Made by a program: the position numbers and the translations under genes
Shown: positions 1 to 11,891 of the stretch, one piece after another
Position numbering within the stretch: position 1 is the stretch's first letter
Layout: each line of letters opens with the position of its first letter
Notes under the pieces: generated by a model
Databases searched by the model: none
Told to the model about the DNA's origin: nothing
The model's input: only the letters and a program-made list of their open reading frames with translations
DNA from: Pachyseris speciosa
Taxonomy: Eukaryota > Cnidaria > Anthozoa > Scleractinia > Pachyseridae
Reading direction: 5' to 3'
NCBI GenBank assembly: GCA_016490735.1
Contig: JAEMWC010000394.1
Span: forward strand, 333,501-397,500
Length of the DNA: 64,000 nt

Positions 1-40
1 TCCTGTACATGAATCTGACCTGAATGGTTGACCTTAGTTT

Positions 41-410
41 GCAAATAAAGGATTATTAAGCAAAAGAGGTCACGTGACTTATGAGACATCTTAATAGCGT
101 TTTAATGGAATAATATGTTACACCATTCAGGACAAATATGCTGTCTGCCTGAAAAAGCAAACAAGTGAAAGCATTTAGCTTCTAGCGACAAAGAACCATT
201 CTTGGCCCATTTGAAAAGTCATTTTGCAAATAAAGGATTATTAAGCAAAATAGGTCACGTGACTTATGAGACATCTTAATAGCGTTTTAATGGAATAAGA
301 TGTTACACCATTCAGGAAAAATATGGTGTCTACCTGAAAAAGCAAACAAGTGAAAACATTTAGCTTCTAGCGACAAAGAACCATTCTTGGCCCATTTGAA
401 AAGTCATTCT
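41..410. repeat. Tandem duplication, two copies of a 185-bp unit
   Basis: The sequence from 41 repeats almost exactly from 226, with a handful of substitutions (for example AAGAGG against AATAGG). Each copy contains the E-box-like CACGTG in GGTCACGTGACTT. No coding potential is seen. The near identity suggests a recent local duplication. Confidence 0.9.
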
Positions 411-1259
411 GAGCACGATTATGACGTCATTAAACGCGTGCCCGGCAAATGTACGCCTGAAGGATCTTAAGGCTACTACAATACTTCTGTTTTGAGCTTC
501 TGGCAACTCTGGGAGTTCAAACAACATTGCTATTACAGAAGCTTAGTTTAACTTCGCGGGGGATCTTAACCAAACAATGAGCCATGCCTTAACATGCTTG
601 AGCTCACCGCTTAGTAATTTGTGACACAAGTATTAAAACCGTTAAAACACAACCAGTACAGTACCTCTCAATTATAAATACAGGTTTTTCTTCAAATTAC
701 TACGCTAAATACAAATTTTAAATCGATGATACTAAGCGTTTATCAGTAAACGGTGATGTGATGGTCTGTGGCATTCTAGCCACTGCAAATGAGTCGCAAA
801 GATGGAATCGCTGCATTGTCAACTTCACCGGCTAATACACTTCGATCGATTACACTGCTGTATACGTGGAATTTCCCATGAATTCAAGCCTGGAAAACGT
901 TTTTCCTCCTTGTAGATGCGTTGATGCATTTTTAACCCCTTTACTTTGCTCTCTTGAGGAGATTGAATGACAATTTTTGCGCCAAGTGTTCGATCACCTC
1001 TTTCGACGGTCGACGTCATTTTAAATGTAGCTCTCCAACTTGAAAAATTCCGCCTGAAATTTTCAAGTTTTGATTTTAAAAGCTAGCGCATGCGCCCAGA
1101 TGACAGTATCCCTTTAAGTCGTGTTCATAACTGCGATGATCATTAACATATTCATTCTTTAATCTACATTTCAAATACATGAATTTCACGTATTCATTTT
1201 CATATATTCATCACTTACGCCGGTGTATATTACAAACCAACAAATTTACTTCCTACTAG
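411..1259. other. No gene seen
   Basis: AT-rich sequence with only short spurious reading frames. There is no splice-flanked exon, RNA gene or clear terminal repeat that I can support. Confidence 0.5.
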
Positions 1260-1520
1260 TTGGCTTGTTAGCTCAGTTGGTAGAGCGCGGCACCGGCCGG
1301 TATTACAGAGGTCGTTTATTCTATTTCCTTACAAACATATTCATTCTTTAATCCGCAGTTCAAATATATGAATTTCACAAGTCCATTCTCACATATTCAT
1401 CACTCAAGGGTATATTACGAACAACAAAATAACCAGCTCCCAGTTGGCTTGTTAACTCAGTGGGTGGAGTACTGCACCGGTATCGCAGAGGTCGTAGGTT
1501 CTATTAGACAAGACTGTTTT
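1260..1520 (+). repeat. tRNA-derived SINE-like repeats (two degenerate copies)
   Basis: At 1261-1310 and again at 1441-1503 the sequence GGCTTGTTAGCTCAGTTGG, or its variant with TTAACTCAGTGGG, resembles the 5' part and A box of a tRNA gene. The second copy continues to a B-box-like GGTCGTAGGTTC. Both copies follow a shared leader (TATATTAC..ACAA) and lead into a T-rich tail. The copies are diverged and cannot fold as intact tRNAs, so a SINE family is the better reading than tRNA genes. Confidence 0.55.
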
Positions 1521-2667
1521 TTTTTTTTCTGGCTTTATTTTCACTACTGCTTAAATACAGTTCATAACTGCGATTATAATTAACATATTCATTCTTTAAT
1601 CCGCAGTTCAAATATATATTCATATTCTCAGATGTGACTATGCTGGTAAATTACTGACATTTCCCGAAGGGAAAAAAAAAAAAGGTTTAAGATTGCCATT
1701 ACCGGTCTCCATATCTTTTGCTTTGATGGATCATTACTACAAAATTATATATACCGATATTATTAAATAGTGGAATCAAACACATGCCCAATCATTCGTT
1801 CGAAAGTTATACTTATAATAGCATCTGCTTTTCACGTTATAGGCTATCCGAGTAATAGTAGTACTTGTCAGAAACACGCCAAAATTTACTAGTTTTAAGT
1901 CTTAAGAAGTCAAACACATCGCATTGAATCCCGGAAAGCAATCAACATGCAAATGTAAAATTTGTTACGGGTTTAAAATTATTCGTGTTAGTCGTGGGAA
2001 GAGATTTGGAGTCACCTTATTAATTTTCCAGTGAATTTATATTCATGCAGAATTGCTGCCTTTTTTTGTTATTTTTTCGCCTTCTACCTCCACCTTTATT
2101 AGGGACTCTCTGAACCCCTTTCCCCTCTATCTTAGAATCTTGAAACGCTGTAATTACCGTTCAGAAAAAATATAGAGTCACAAAGCGAATCCAGCTTTTT
2201 TGTTGTGAACTTTTATACGGAGAGCCTGTTTTGTCCTCCCAATCTAGTTGCCATGTGGGTCATGCTCTCTGTTCAGACGACAAAAATAATTCTTGGAAGA
2301 TATAGCGGGGTACTTCTGTGGACTAATGGCAGGAACTTTCACGGCAATTTGGCTAGTTTTAAACCCTAAAGAAATTTTAACTGCTGCTTATTTTAATTAG
2401 CCTCCCGATCGCTACCTTATCGTGGTGATGTGGTTTATGTGTCTCAGCAACCCCGTGAGCTATATGCCGTCCGGAGTCTTGTATTCCTGGCTGGGTCATG
2501 CACCCATGCCGGACAGGTCAAAGGGTAGGGTAGTCGCGAAAACTAATCCTTTAATCCCGTCTCCCCGTCCCTTAGCCCTATCCTGACAAACAAACAAATG
2601 ATCGTGTTATGGAAAGAACAACAGAGGAGTTAACTACAACTGTGTGCCATATCAACGGTCTAGGGAG
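1521..2667. other. No gene seen; degenerate repeat matter
   Basis: AT-rich stretch without supported exons. A GC-richer patch around 2400-2580 looks like a fragment of an interspersed repeat, but I cannot assign its family from sequence alone. Confidence 0.4.
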
Positions 2668-2780
2668 TATATATTACGAACTAACAAAATGACCGGCTCC
2701 CAGTTAGCTTGTCAGTTCGGTTAGTAAGGCACTGCACTGGTATCGCAGATTTTTTTTTAGGCTTTATTTTCACTACTGAA
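2668..2780 (+). repeat. Third SINE-like copy
   Basis: Contains the same leader (TATATTACGAACTAACAAAAT), the block CCGGCTCCCAGTTAGCTTGT and the T-rich tail followed by GGCTTTATTTTCACTACTG that mark the copies near 1.3-1.5 kb. It is more diverged in the A box. Confidence 0.5.
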
Positions 2781-3597
2781 TAATAATGTTTTATAACTGG
2801 GATGATCACTCACATCTTCTTACTTAGTCTTTACTTAAGCTGGCGTGTATATGCTAAGAAATTATCGTATGGAATATCAAACCTTTGCAGCTTGGTGTTG
2901 CTAAAAGTTTAAAACGTTCCTGTTGATCGTTTTGTTCCAGGCAAATTCTTTTCTTTGAATTTTCTTTCGCCAAAATTTTATAGGGGCACCCAACGACAAG
3001 TTTCGGTGATATCTGTCCGGTGGAGGATAATTCGCCTTGTGCTTTCGGCGGCAATTAAAGAATGCACTTGGATTTTCGTAACTAAAACGTGGCCTCAAAG
3101 ATTCGCAATTGGGAAATCATATCCCCTGAGATTTACCGAAAGGTCCTAATAGCTGTTTTTGGCAGTGAAAAATGACAGGTAGCATTTTCGGAAAGAAAAA
3201 CGTTCCCTAGAAAGTTCTGAAAAACTCATTTCAGCTTGCATTTTCTCAAAGGAATTTTTTTCCCAAATATTTTCGGGCAAAAATGCCTTTCTACAGCTTT
3301 TAGTTGATTTGGCTCGTTGGTTTCCCCTGATTAAAAAAAGTAGAAATTATTATGTTCTTGACGTTTGTGCGTGGTTCATAACAAAATTCATGGTAAATTT
3401 TCTCAAGAAAATGTCCAAAGCTGTTCTTCGGGGTAGTCCAATTTACTCTCCTTCGCATCAAGCTTTTTAATTTACGTAGATTAGTAAAAAAAGCTAAGAT
3501 TTTTTGCTTCCCCAAGTGAGCTAATTTAATAATTGGTTGTTTCAGTCTTTCAGCAGCATTACTGGATGTACGAGAATGAATATATGAAAATCATATA
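2781..3597. other. No gene seen
   Basis: Several overlapping short frames exist on both strands between 2850 and 3515, but none has splice signals, domain motifs or a convincing start context. Confidence 0.4.
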
Positions 3598-3996
3598 CAG
3601 TAAAACCCCGCAACTAAGGACCTCAAAAATTAAGAACCTGTTTGCCTAAAATTTGGATTTAATACCCCCTTAAACAAGAATCTATTTAGCCTAAAAATTG
3701 AAAAAAGGTTCTTATTTTCTAAAATCATATTAGTACATTACAGCTGCAGTGCAAGAATCCTATTTGAAGAAAAAGGCAAATGTTTTTAGGGGGGAGGGGT
3801 GGGGGCGGGTGTAGAAAGTAGAAATGATAGGCCAACAACCATCTTCTTTTGCAGCTAAGTTTTATTTGCTTTTCTCTAGAATTAAGACCCATTTCAAGAA
3901 CCTAAGTAGCCTAAAATTATGTTAACTACCATTTATATAAGAACCTATTTAGGCTAGTTCCCAAAAATGTAGGTTCTTAGTTGCGAGTTTTTACTG
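3598..3996. mobile_element. MITE with TA target duplication
   Basis: Ends are inverted repeats: left CAGTAAAACCCCGCAACTAA, right reading back as CAGTAAAAACTCGCAACTAA. Both ends are flanked by TA (3596-3597 and 3997-3998). The 399-bp interior contains runs resembling the ends (AAGAACCT, TAAGAACC) and no coding frame. The TA duplication and CAG termini suggest a Tc1/mariner-type non-autonomous element. Confidence 0.75.
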
Positions 3997-3998
3997 TA

Positions 3999-4969
3999 TT
4001 TGGTATTCATCAAAGGGTGCCTATGGCTAATTCGTGGATAAGGTAGACAAGACCAATTAAAAAAGCGTTTGTCTACCGGCATTTGTAGCACAGCTACTAC
4101 TAGAAGACACATGTGAGGGAATGTTAGAAATTTAACTTGCCAAGTTTTTTTACTTTTCTGCCCTTTGTAGGAAAAATATATGTAATAGTATTCGCTTTTG
4201 GATCTAGATCCTCTTTGGAGGGTATCACTGTCCACTAGCTCACTGTTAGGTTGCTTTTTTAAGACAGCCACTCATCCCCATGGCCAGTTCCTTTCCAGTC
4301 GTTTTGTGTGTGTGTGTGTGTGTGTGTGTCGCCCCTGCCTACTCGTGGGGTCCATGTTTCCATACCCCTCTAGTGAGGACTGTCCCTTCTTTAGCTGGTA
4401 TCGAAAAAATATAATGGTGATTTGGTTGTTTGCTCCAACCTTTCTTCATACATTTGTTTGAAATTTGGAAATTGCCAATTTTTTTTGTGGGGTCGCAATA
4501 ATGGGGACATGCTTGGAACTCAATTTTGGCTACTTGCGAGGACCACGTCCCAAGAAGTAGTTCTGGATACGCGCCCCTGGTTGCTTGTGTGGTGTATGTT
4601 TTCACATCCCTTTGTGAGGAGTGCTTTTTCCGCAGGAGGTATCCAAAAACTACTTGGTTGCTTGTTACTCTTTTTCTTGAAATATTTGTTATGCCAGTTT
4701 TTGGTAAATTCGCCCTTATGAGGCCATACCAATAGCTCAGGTTTGGCTACTACAGACAGTAGTTGTGGATGCATGCCCATACAAAAAACTTCAGCTACTT
4801 GCGAGGACTACTTCACAGATAATAGGTGTGGGGACATACACGCAATTTTCAATCAGATTTAATGTCATGGCTTCATTAGTTTTCGTATTTGTCGCGAATG
4901 AAGGGGAATCTGCCATTTTGCCTCAACAGAAGATTTAACTTCAACTCTTTTTCCATAAGGATAATTACC
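3999..4969. other. No gene seen; contains a GT microsatellite
   Basis: A (GT)n tract lies at about 4303-4329. The rest has imperfect internal repeats (variants of TACTTGCGAGGAC recur near 4530 and 4798) and only shadow frames. Confidence 0.5.
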
Positions 4970-5780
4970 GCCACGCCCGATTAAGCGCCGCATCTGAGAG
5001 CAACTACTAGTAAGCACCACCCCTGAATAAGCGCCGAATATGACTAAAATATGAGTACAGCACAACACTGTCTGAAACAGCCTCTGAAACGTATTGTCCT
5101 GGATAACGTTTTTCAGTTTGAAGTGGCAAAACTTTTGTTCTCCTCCATTCTGCTCCTCTCTAGAATTTCCGCAATGCGCTGTTCCTTAAGGCCGAAACCT
5201 TCGCCGGCACAAGCCAACCTAAGGCCCGTTTCAAATGTCGTGCTAAGCTGACTCCACTAAAGCTTAACTTGGTTTCAGACGTTGAATTTAATTCAACGTC
5301 TGGTAAGTACTCTGAGTTCAGGCACGCTTTGTAATGCATGTGCATTGCATATATAGTTTTAATGAGATGAGTTCGGCACGACAGTGGACGACGCTTGAAA
5401 CGAAGTCGAACTGCTGCCGTTTAGCACGACAGAGCTTGCCGTGCTACACGGTATGGGCACGAATTGGTTTCAAACGTCATGCTACTAACGTGCTAAATGC
5501 GATCACTTTAGTTCGGCACGGCAGTAGCAGTGACAATGAAATTTAGTGAACATACAGCAAGCCAGTTCAAGGTGCAAGCCCATTTTCCCACCAAAACGAG
5601 ATAGTTTCTGACATTTTGGAGATGTTTCTGTTTTATTGTTAACATCAACTCATCCTTTAGAATTACGATTTTTAAATAAGCGCCTCCCTCAAATAAGCGG
5701 TGTCCCCGAATGAGTGCCGCACCTGAGTTGCGTAAAATTTAATAAATGCTGAGGCGCGTATCGAGTAAATACGGTACTTT
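4970..5780. repeat. Composite degenerate repeat (AAGCGCC family plus an embedded repeat)
   Basis: Blocks with AATAAGCGCC and GAGTGCCGCACCTGAG occur near 4978-5040 and 5675-5725. Between them lies a second repeat in which GTTTCAAATGTCGTGCT and diverged relatives recur (5228, 5470). This looks like one old interspersed element interrupted by another. I cannot define termini or a target duplication. Confidence 0.35.
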
Positions 5781-7093
5781 AACAATGTAAAAGGTAGTCG
5801 TGCATAAAGGATAAGCAGATGTACGAGTAAAATGCAAAAGGATAGATGTGAAATTTGCCTTTGGAGCGGAAGAAATTGTACCACCAAGTACGTCTAAAGT
5901 GGCTCTTTCCGTCCCATGACACTGCGGGATTGCTGATAACTACTAAATCAAATTCTCTCAACCGGGATTGTTTTGGGAGATGGGGTTGCAGTTATGAAGG
6001 GAAGGGTGAGATATTTAAGTATCCCATCATCGGTCATTCTTAGCAGTATACAAAAATAAGGAGGAGAAAATTGAGGAGCAAAACTTTAATACGCATTTCT
6101 ACCTTAAGGAATTGTTTACAATTGAAAATTGTAGGCAATTTTATCGTTATCGACCGCAGTCTTCGTGAAAGCCAAATTTGCCTGAGGGCGGAGGTGCGGA
6201 GGTGCGGCCCGGGCGCTCAAACCCTGACCCTGTTTATGAAACAATTCTCTGATTTCCATATCCCGTTGAAGATGGCTCCCTAGAGTAGTTACTTAATACC
6301 CTCCCTACCTATAGAGCGCGAGTTATAAAAGGAAACCTAGTTAGAGTTTTCCATGTAGAGATTTACCAGTATAAGAACCGATATAATAAGGCTTTATAAG
6401 GCTTAAATAAGGCCGTTACCATGGCAATCTCACATCTAATGACAGGCAGATTTATTCCTATTTTTGGCCAAAATTCCTTAATGTTTATACTTTCCTTCGG
6501 TGAAATGTTTTTATTCTTTGCCACATTCGGGAAATGATATTGCCTGACATTTTGAATTGGTAAAAAGTCAAGGTCGTTCAGACGGTTTTGCCAATATTCC
6601 GTAATTTGTAATTTCTGTAACTAATTTCTAATTTTTTTTTGTTTTGCTTTTGTTTCAATATATTCGATTTAATTTTAGCTCTGACAGATTGTAACAAAAA
6701 TAGGGTATTTGATAGGAACTGTATGTGGTTAGAACTGAGCCCGAATTAAGAAAAATACCGAAGGGAGCGCGAGAAAATAAGCAGATAATTTTACAGATTT
6801 GGTCAAGCTGACGTCCAAAACTCAGAAAAACGCGCGGTTCAGTGCCCAGCTTGCGCGCGGTCTTAAAACTCTAGGGAGCCTCCTTAAGACAGAACTCATA
6901 CTTTTTCAGACCCTATCTAAGACATTTAAACAACGTTTTGCGGTTATCACTTATCTTTTTTGTAGTGTAATAAGCTGTAATTATCAAAGACAAGGGAAAC
7001 CTACTAATAACTGGCGGCTTGTGGTCAGGCTTTTATAAACTAACATCTGAGCTTATCCTGTTTAAGCCATTAGGTCATGTAGCGATACCCTGT
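5781..7093. other. No gene seen
   Basis: Repeat-like, AT-rich sequence. The phrase CTCCTTAAGACAGAACTCA near 6880 and GTTTAAGGGG at 7093 suggest relatives of the adjacent TTAA-flanked element, but no gene can be supported. Confidence 0.4.
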
Positions 7094-7097
7094 TTAA

Positions 7098-7755
7098 GGG
7101 GGGACTAACTTAACTACAGACTTAGCGTTGTTGCCAAGGGATTTTTACAGATTGAATTTGTAAAACACGGTTTTTCGGTGTTTTTGCCACTATATTGGTG
7201 AAACGTGCGAAGAGGTGAACATGTAAAATTTTTAAATTGTTATTGCTCATGCGCAACTTGCCCCAGGCCCAACCGCGCTTTAGAGAAAAAAAAATCCCTA
7301 AAACTTGGAGAAAATTATGTGAAGTTCCAATTTTTTTTGCCAATCGGATATATTCCAGCCTTCTTTACAAGCCTACGTAAGCAATTGTTCTTAACGTATA
7401 TAACTGCAATGATAATGACGAAATGGTATGAATTTGCGTGCTTATGACGTCATAAATCTCACAAAAACGCGAATTTCCAAAAATCGATACGTAGAGTTTT
7501 GCTCCTTGGCGTTCGTTGACCATTGGCACCATTTTCGATATACAGAAATGTAGGCCACTGGAGTTTTAGGCCTTTTCTCTGTTCTGGTCACGTGACTTAC
7601 CAAATACGGTTGTAACTCGAAAGTCTTGTAAAACTTTTTGATTGTAAAAACAGCCAGACAGCTTGCCTGTGCAAGTTAGGGTTTCCAAGATATGAGGGTT
7701 GGGAACTTTCCATAGCAACAATGTTAGCTAATTTTGTAGTCAAGTTAGTCCCCCC
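7098..7755. mobile_element. MITE with TTAA target duplication
   Basis: Flanked by TTAA at 7094-7097 and 7756-7759. The ends form inverted repeats: left GGGGGGACTAACTT followed by an imperfect continuation (GACTACA/AACTACA), right AAGTTAGTCCCCCC. The 658-bp interior has no convincing coding frame. A TTAA duplication is typical of piggyBac and Kolobok elements; I cannot decide between them. Confidence 0.75.
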
Positions 7756-7759
7756 TTAA

Positions 7760-8698
7760 GACAGAAAGTGATGAATTCGATACTCTTGTTCAAGACAAAA
7801 CACCCTGAAAACCATACCCTATCGGGCCGCACGTCCCCGTTAAGGCCATATAAGGGAGTATCCCCCGGGCAAATTTGTGACTCACAGCTTGAGTGATAAG
7901 CCAAAACGTTTGCTGAGCTTTCTATGAAATTCTACTTTCTTAACATCATATGATATCGGCTGCCTAGTCTCAGTACAGTACGTGTTAAAACAAATGAGGT
8001 TTTACGCAATCTTAATTTTTTTTTTCTGAGCTAATCTGGTAGCAAAAAGATTTACTTATACTTCCTGCACAACGATGGGTCAACAAAAGCCCTGGTTTTC
8101 ACTAGCAACACAAGCGCAAAAGCGGTTATTTCAGCGTTAAGACGGCCATCAAGTAAGGATAAGCGCAAGGACTCTCTTTTCATTGTCACGCTTATCTTTG
8201 CGTCGCTAGCGAAAAGCAGGGTTTAATCACTTGGTTAATCGTTTTGTTTATGAGTCAGTTACTATAGCTACAGTGTATGTTATGCCCAGTGCTCAAATTA
8301 AGGTCGTGGGACACACCTGACCACGAATAATGCAAAAGTTGAACGAGACTTAACAGAAATTAAAATTCGGCTGGAATACCCTACAGAGGAGATTGCATGA
8401 GATAGCATTGCGCTTGCATAAACTCAGTCTTCAAAGCAATCCCACACTCTTAAATAAGGTGTGATACCGCAACACACCTTTTTTATCCTCAAAACAATTT
8501 ATGATTAATGATCATAGCTGCGATGATCAGTCACATCTTTAATTCTGTATAACTTCACAAAATTTGAGCTGGCAATTTGAGCTGGCAATTTGAGCTGGCA
8601 AACTTGGTTCCTTTGAATTCATTGTCACTTTGTACCGTAGTAATACAATCTCTTGCAAAAAGTGAAGAACGCCTGAAATACTCTGGGGTTGTTTAAAA
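7760..8698. other. No gene seen
   Basis: No supported exon. It lies just downstream (in the minus sense) of the host exon ending at 8699 and may include its 3' untranslated region. A short direct repeat, GAGCTGGCAATTT, occurs three times near 8564-8600. Confidence 0.4.
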
Positions 8699-8884
8699 TT
8701 AAACAAAAACATAATAAGAAGAAATCAAATCAACCAATGCTTTTATAAGGTCACAATCACTTTCAACAAAGGCTTGGTCTTCTCCACAGACAAAAACTTG
8801 GTCAACTTCCCTGCTAGTTCCTATGCAGACAAAGAAAAATTCCACACGCTTGTCCTTAAACAGCTTGTCTGGTGGTGTTGTCGG
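8699..8884 (-). CDS. Host gene, last recognisable exon (unknown protein)
   Basis: A 61-codon exon ending in TAA, preceded on the minus strand by a pyrimidine-rich acceptor (CTTCTTTTCAG at 8885-8895). It opens in phase 0 with PTTPPDKLFKDKRVEFFFVC and continues through VFVCGEDQAFVESDCD to a hydrophobic end. Phase 0 matches the 66-codon exons upstream (20359-20556 and its copies), so I join it to the gene that starts at 28834. The family was not recognised. The stop directly follows SSYYVFV and could reflect a missed donor, so the true 3' end is uncertain. Confidence 0.5.
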   Translation of the reverse strand, partial: PTTPPDKLFKDKRVEFFFVCIGTSREVDQVFVCGEDQAFVESDCDLIKALVDLISSYYVFV

Positions 8885-9033
8885 CTGAAAAGAAGAGAGA
8901 AGAGACACATTAGTTATCAAAATAAAAATACCAAGACATTGTTCCAATCATTGGCCTCATACATGTAATAAATTTCACCATGGTTGGATAACAGTGTCTT
9001 GAGAAGACAACCACAAGTGGTGACATGCATGTA

Positions 9034-9240
9034 CAGTACTGGCCACAGGAATAGCAGCACCTACACGCGCGTAAAATGCGTGCAATATGGCGGATTTACG
9101 CGCAAAATACGCGCGCGTATTTTGCGCGTAAATCCGCCGTATAAAATTTTACACGAACTATTACACGCGCCTTAAATTACACGTAGTCTGCGTGTAATTT
9201 TAGATGAGTAAAAGATGCTTTGTCCATTACACGCGGCTTG
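9034..9240. repeat. Repeat end with 50-bp perfect palindrome (left copy)
   Basis: Begins after a TA with CAGTACTGGCC and AGGAATAGCAGC, then becomes rich in ACACGCG/TTTACGCGC. Positions 9089-9138 form a perfect 50-bp palindrome centred between 9113 and 9114. A related sequence lies in inverted orientation at 19201-19393, also ending CCAGTACTG before TA. The two bracket the 8.1 kb transposon and may be ends of one larger TA-flanked element, or two independent MITE relics. Confidence 0.65.
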
Positions 9241-10827
9241 CGTGTATTTTCCACTTAGCAATGTACATGAATCTGACAATGAAAGTTAGAATCTCAGAGT
9301 CCGTATTTCAATGTTTGAGAAATTCAGCCTTTAGAATAAGGTTTTATCTTCAGATTGCTGCCGGTTCATTTTTTGACGTTTGCGCGGGCACTTATTTCTT
9401 ATCTCTTTCGTCTTAACGAAGTCTTCAGTCAGGCGGTCGATCGAAAAAGGGAAGCGTGCTGCTGCCAAGTTCTTTTTGTAACGACAAAAACTGAGAGCAT
9501 TCAATGAGGCCTTCTAAGGAGTAGAAGCGACTCCGAAAACAGGCGTCAATCTTCTCCCAAAATACCGAAAACCGACAGGAATTTTCAGAAAAAGCACAGT
9601 AGTTTACGACAGTTACAATTGACGGAGTCGTAGACGAGCGGCAAAGCGACACCAGACTACCCCATTGTCTTCAATTCACTGTGCAGCCGACAGTGAAAAG
9701 CGACTTTTGTTGTTTCCCCAGTTTGGCAGTTGTCTGAATCCCATACTCAGCTAATTAAAAAAAAATACATGTAAATCCTTTCAGTTTGGTGGAAAATTAA
9801 AATTATCTCGCTCTTTGACATTTTCAGACTTAAAACTTAATGCGAATTTTTTACTGAAATTTGATCCAGTGGGAATGAAGGGCATACTCGTGAGAAGCGT
9901 TGCGTGACGACCCAAAAAAGACTAATGTTCAAATAAAAGATGTGTGGGATACCTGATAGCGCTGTAGTGCCTATCGACTCTGTTAACAATCTATTTAACG
10001 AAGCTGTCTGACTGAGAGCGGCGACATTTGACTGTTAACGCTAGATCTGGAGTGAGATAAACTACGTTTTTACGATACTTTTCGCTCCTTCTGATGGAAG
10101 CTTTTGCAAAATATAAACTTAATTATTTTCGTTGAAAGTCAAATACAATTTTTGTCGAGTACTTCAACGGATGCCTTGATTTATGGAACGGAAAGCGATG
10201 GAACATATTATTTTATCGATGGAAGATTTATGTCACGTGCTAGGCAACGAGTGATCATATTTCATTCGGCGGATGGTAAATTTTTTTAAAACAGACGTCT
10301 TTCTCTGGATATACAGAAAAATCCAGCGTATCGTGGCGTCTTTCTGAGGTAAAATTAGATGCTGCGTGGAATGAAGTATTCAAAAATAAAAGACCGGCGA
10401 ATGTTTCAAACCGCAACACAGTTCATTGATGATGCGAGGATATTTTGTTTTTTTATAGGTCGGCGGACTAGGTTTGTTTGCACCAAAAGTTTAATCCTTT
10501 ATATCAAGAAGGTAATAAGCCGTTGGCACAAAAAATCTCGGTCTTATTTTCAGATCAAGTGGGCGGTTGAAAAAGGCGAACAAAAAATCAAGTATAAAGC
10601 ATGATCCTAAAATAGATCGACGGCGCGCTCATTTACCGCCGCGTGAGCGGTGAAAGGAAAATGAAATGGGAAATCAGCGTGGTATATCATTACCTTTATT
10701 TGCAATTAAAAATATGTTCGCTGTAGCAGCAGTGATTTATCAGCCCACTCGCATGTTAGGAATGAATTTCCACCCGTAGAAACGACACACGAAATGAAAG
10801 CGAAATGTAAACAAACGCAAACAAAAC
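9241..10827. other. No gene seen
   Basis: Short frames on both strands (for example minus 9425-9652) lack splice signals or recognisable motifs. The stretch lies in the host intron just outside the 8.1 kb transposon. Confidence 0.4.
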
Positions 10828-11891
10828 GGCTTATGTGCGGTGTAAAACGCACCAGTGACGTCATGGATAGTCCCTCAAATAACAGCTAGTCTTATAAGTG
10901 TATCATAGGTTCACTCCTATTAAATTCGGGATTTGTGGGTCTCAGGGTCGGTGGGTCTCAGGGTCTGTGGGTCTCAGGGTTTGTGGGTCTCAGGGTCTGT
11001 GGGTCTCGGGGTCTCAGGGTTTGTGGGTCTCAGGATCTGTGGGTCTCGGGGTCTCAGGGTTTGTGGGTCTCAGGGTTTGTGGGTCTCAGGGTCTGTGGGT
11101 CTCAGGGTTTGTGGGTCTCAGGGTCTGTGGGTCTCGGGGTCTCAGGGTTTGTGGGTCTCAGGGTCTGTGGGTCTCGGGGTCTCAGGGTTTGTGGGTCTCA
11201 GGGTCTGTGGGTCTCGGGGTCTGTGGGTCTCAGGGTCTGTGGGTCTCAGGGTTTGTGGGTCTCGGGGTCTCAGGGTCTGTGGGTCTCAGGGTCTGTGGGT
11301 GTCGGGGTCTGTGGGTCTCGGGGTCTCAGGGTTTGTGGGTCTCAGGGTCTGTGGGTCTCGGGGTCTCAGGGTCTCAGGGTCTGTGGGTCTCAGGGTTTGT
11401 GGGTCTCAGGGTTTGTGGGTCTCGGGGTCTCAGGGACTGTGGGTCTCAGGGTCTGTGGGTGTCGGGGTCTGTGGGTCTCCGGGTCTCTGGGTCCGTGGTT
11501 CTCTGGGCCTTCGGGTATCTTAATTTTAAGTTTCTTTTTGGGTTTTTGGGTTTCTGTCTCTGGCTACAATAACATTATCTGGACTTCCAAAGTGTTCATT
11601 TATTTATTTTCAACTTTCCAAAGTGTTCATTTATTTATTAATCACAAAAGAACATGAAATGCAATGCTAAAAACACGACACCTTGAAACGCCTTGAAGAT
11701 GAAAACGAAACGCAAATGTTAAGAAAAAAGGAAACTCTAAAACACAACCAATACATTCAACTTGAACGATGTTTAGCAAGGCATGTACAAAACGTCGTAC
11801 TTTAAAGAACACAGCTTTAAAACAATTGTCAATTAACTCAAGGGTTTACGGTGCTGAAATAATATTTGCTACTCCCTGGTGTTTTTTCTGG
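10828..11891. repeat. Left terminal inverted repeat of the 8.1 kb transposon
   Basis: Inverted match to 18273-18943, including GGCTTATGTGCGGTG at the tip and CCGTAAACCC-type sequence at the inner end (GGGTTTACGGTGCTGAAAT at 11843). It is about 390 bp longer than the right copy because its internal minisatellite is longer. Confidence 0.85.
10933..11515. repeat. GGGTCTC(A/G) minisatellite inside left TIR
   Basis: Head-to-tail GGGTCT-based units, mainly GGGTCTCAGGGTCTGTG and variants with TTT or GGGTCTCGG, run for about 580 bp. Because units are not interrupted by stops, all three plus frames stay open and translate to Gly/Val/Ser-rich repeats; these are not real proteins. Confidence 0.95.

Noticed and set aside
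1263..1310. tRNA gene with A-box-like TTAGCTCAGTTGG
   Set aside because: There is no intact B box or acceptor stem and two more diverged copies lie nearby; it fits a SINE better.
10933..11515. CRISPR-like array
   Set aside because: Units are contiguous and vary by small changes without unique spacers, and the host is a eukaryote.
10898..11657. Three long overlapping plus-strand frames with Gly/Val/Ser-rich repeats
   Set aside because: They are translations of the GGGTCTC minisatellite in all three frames and read through the transposon TIR; the same happens on the minus strand at 18492-18873.
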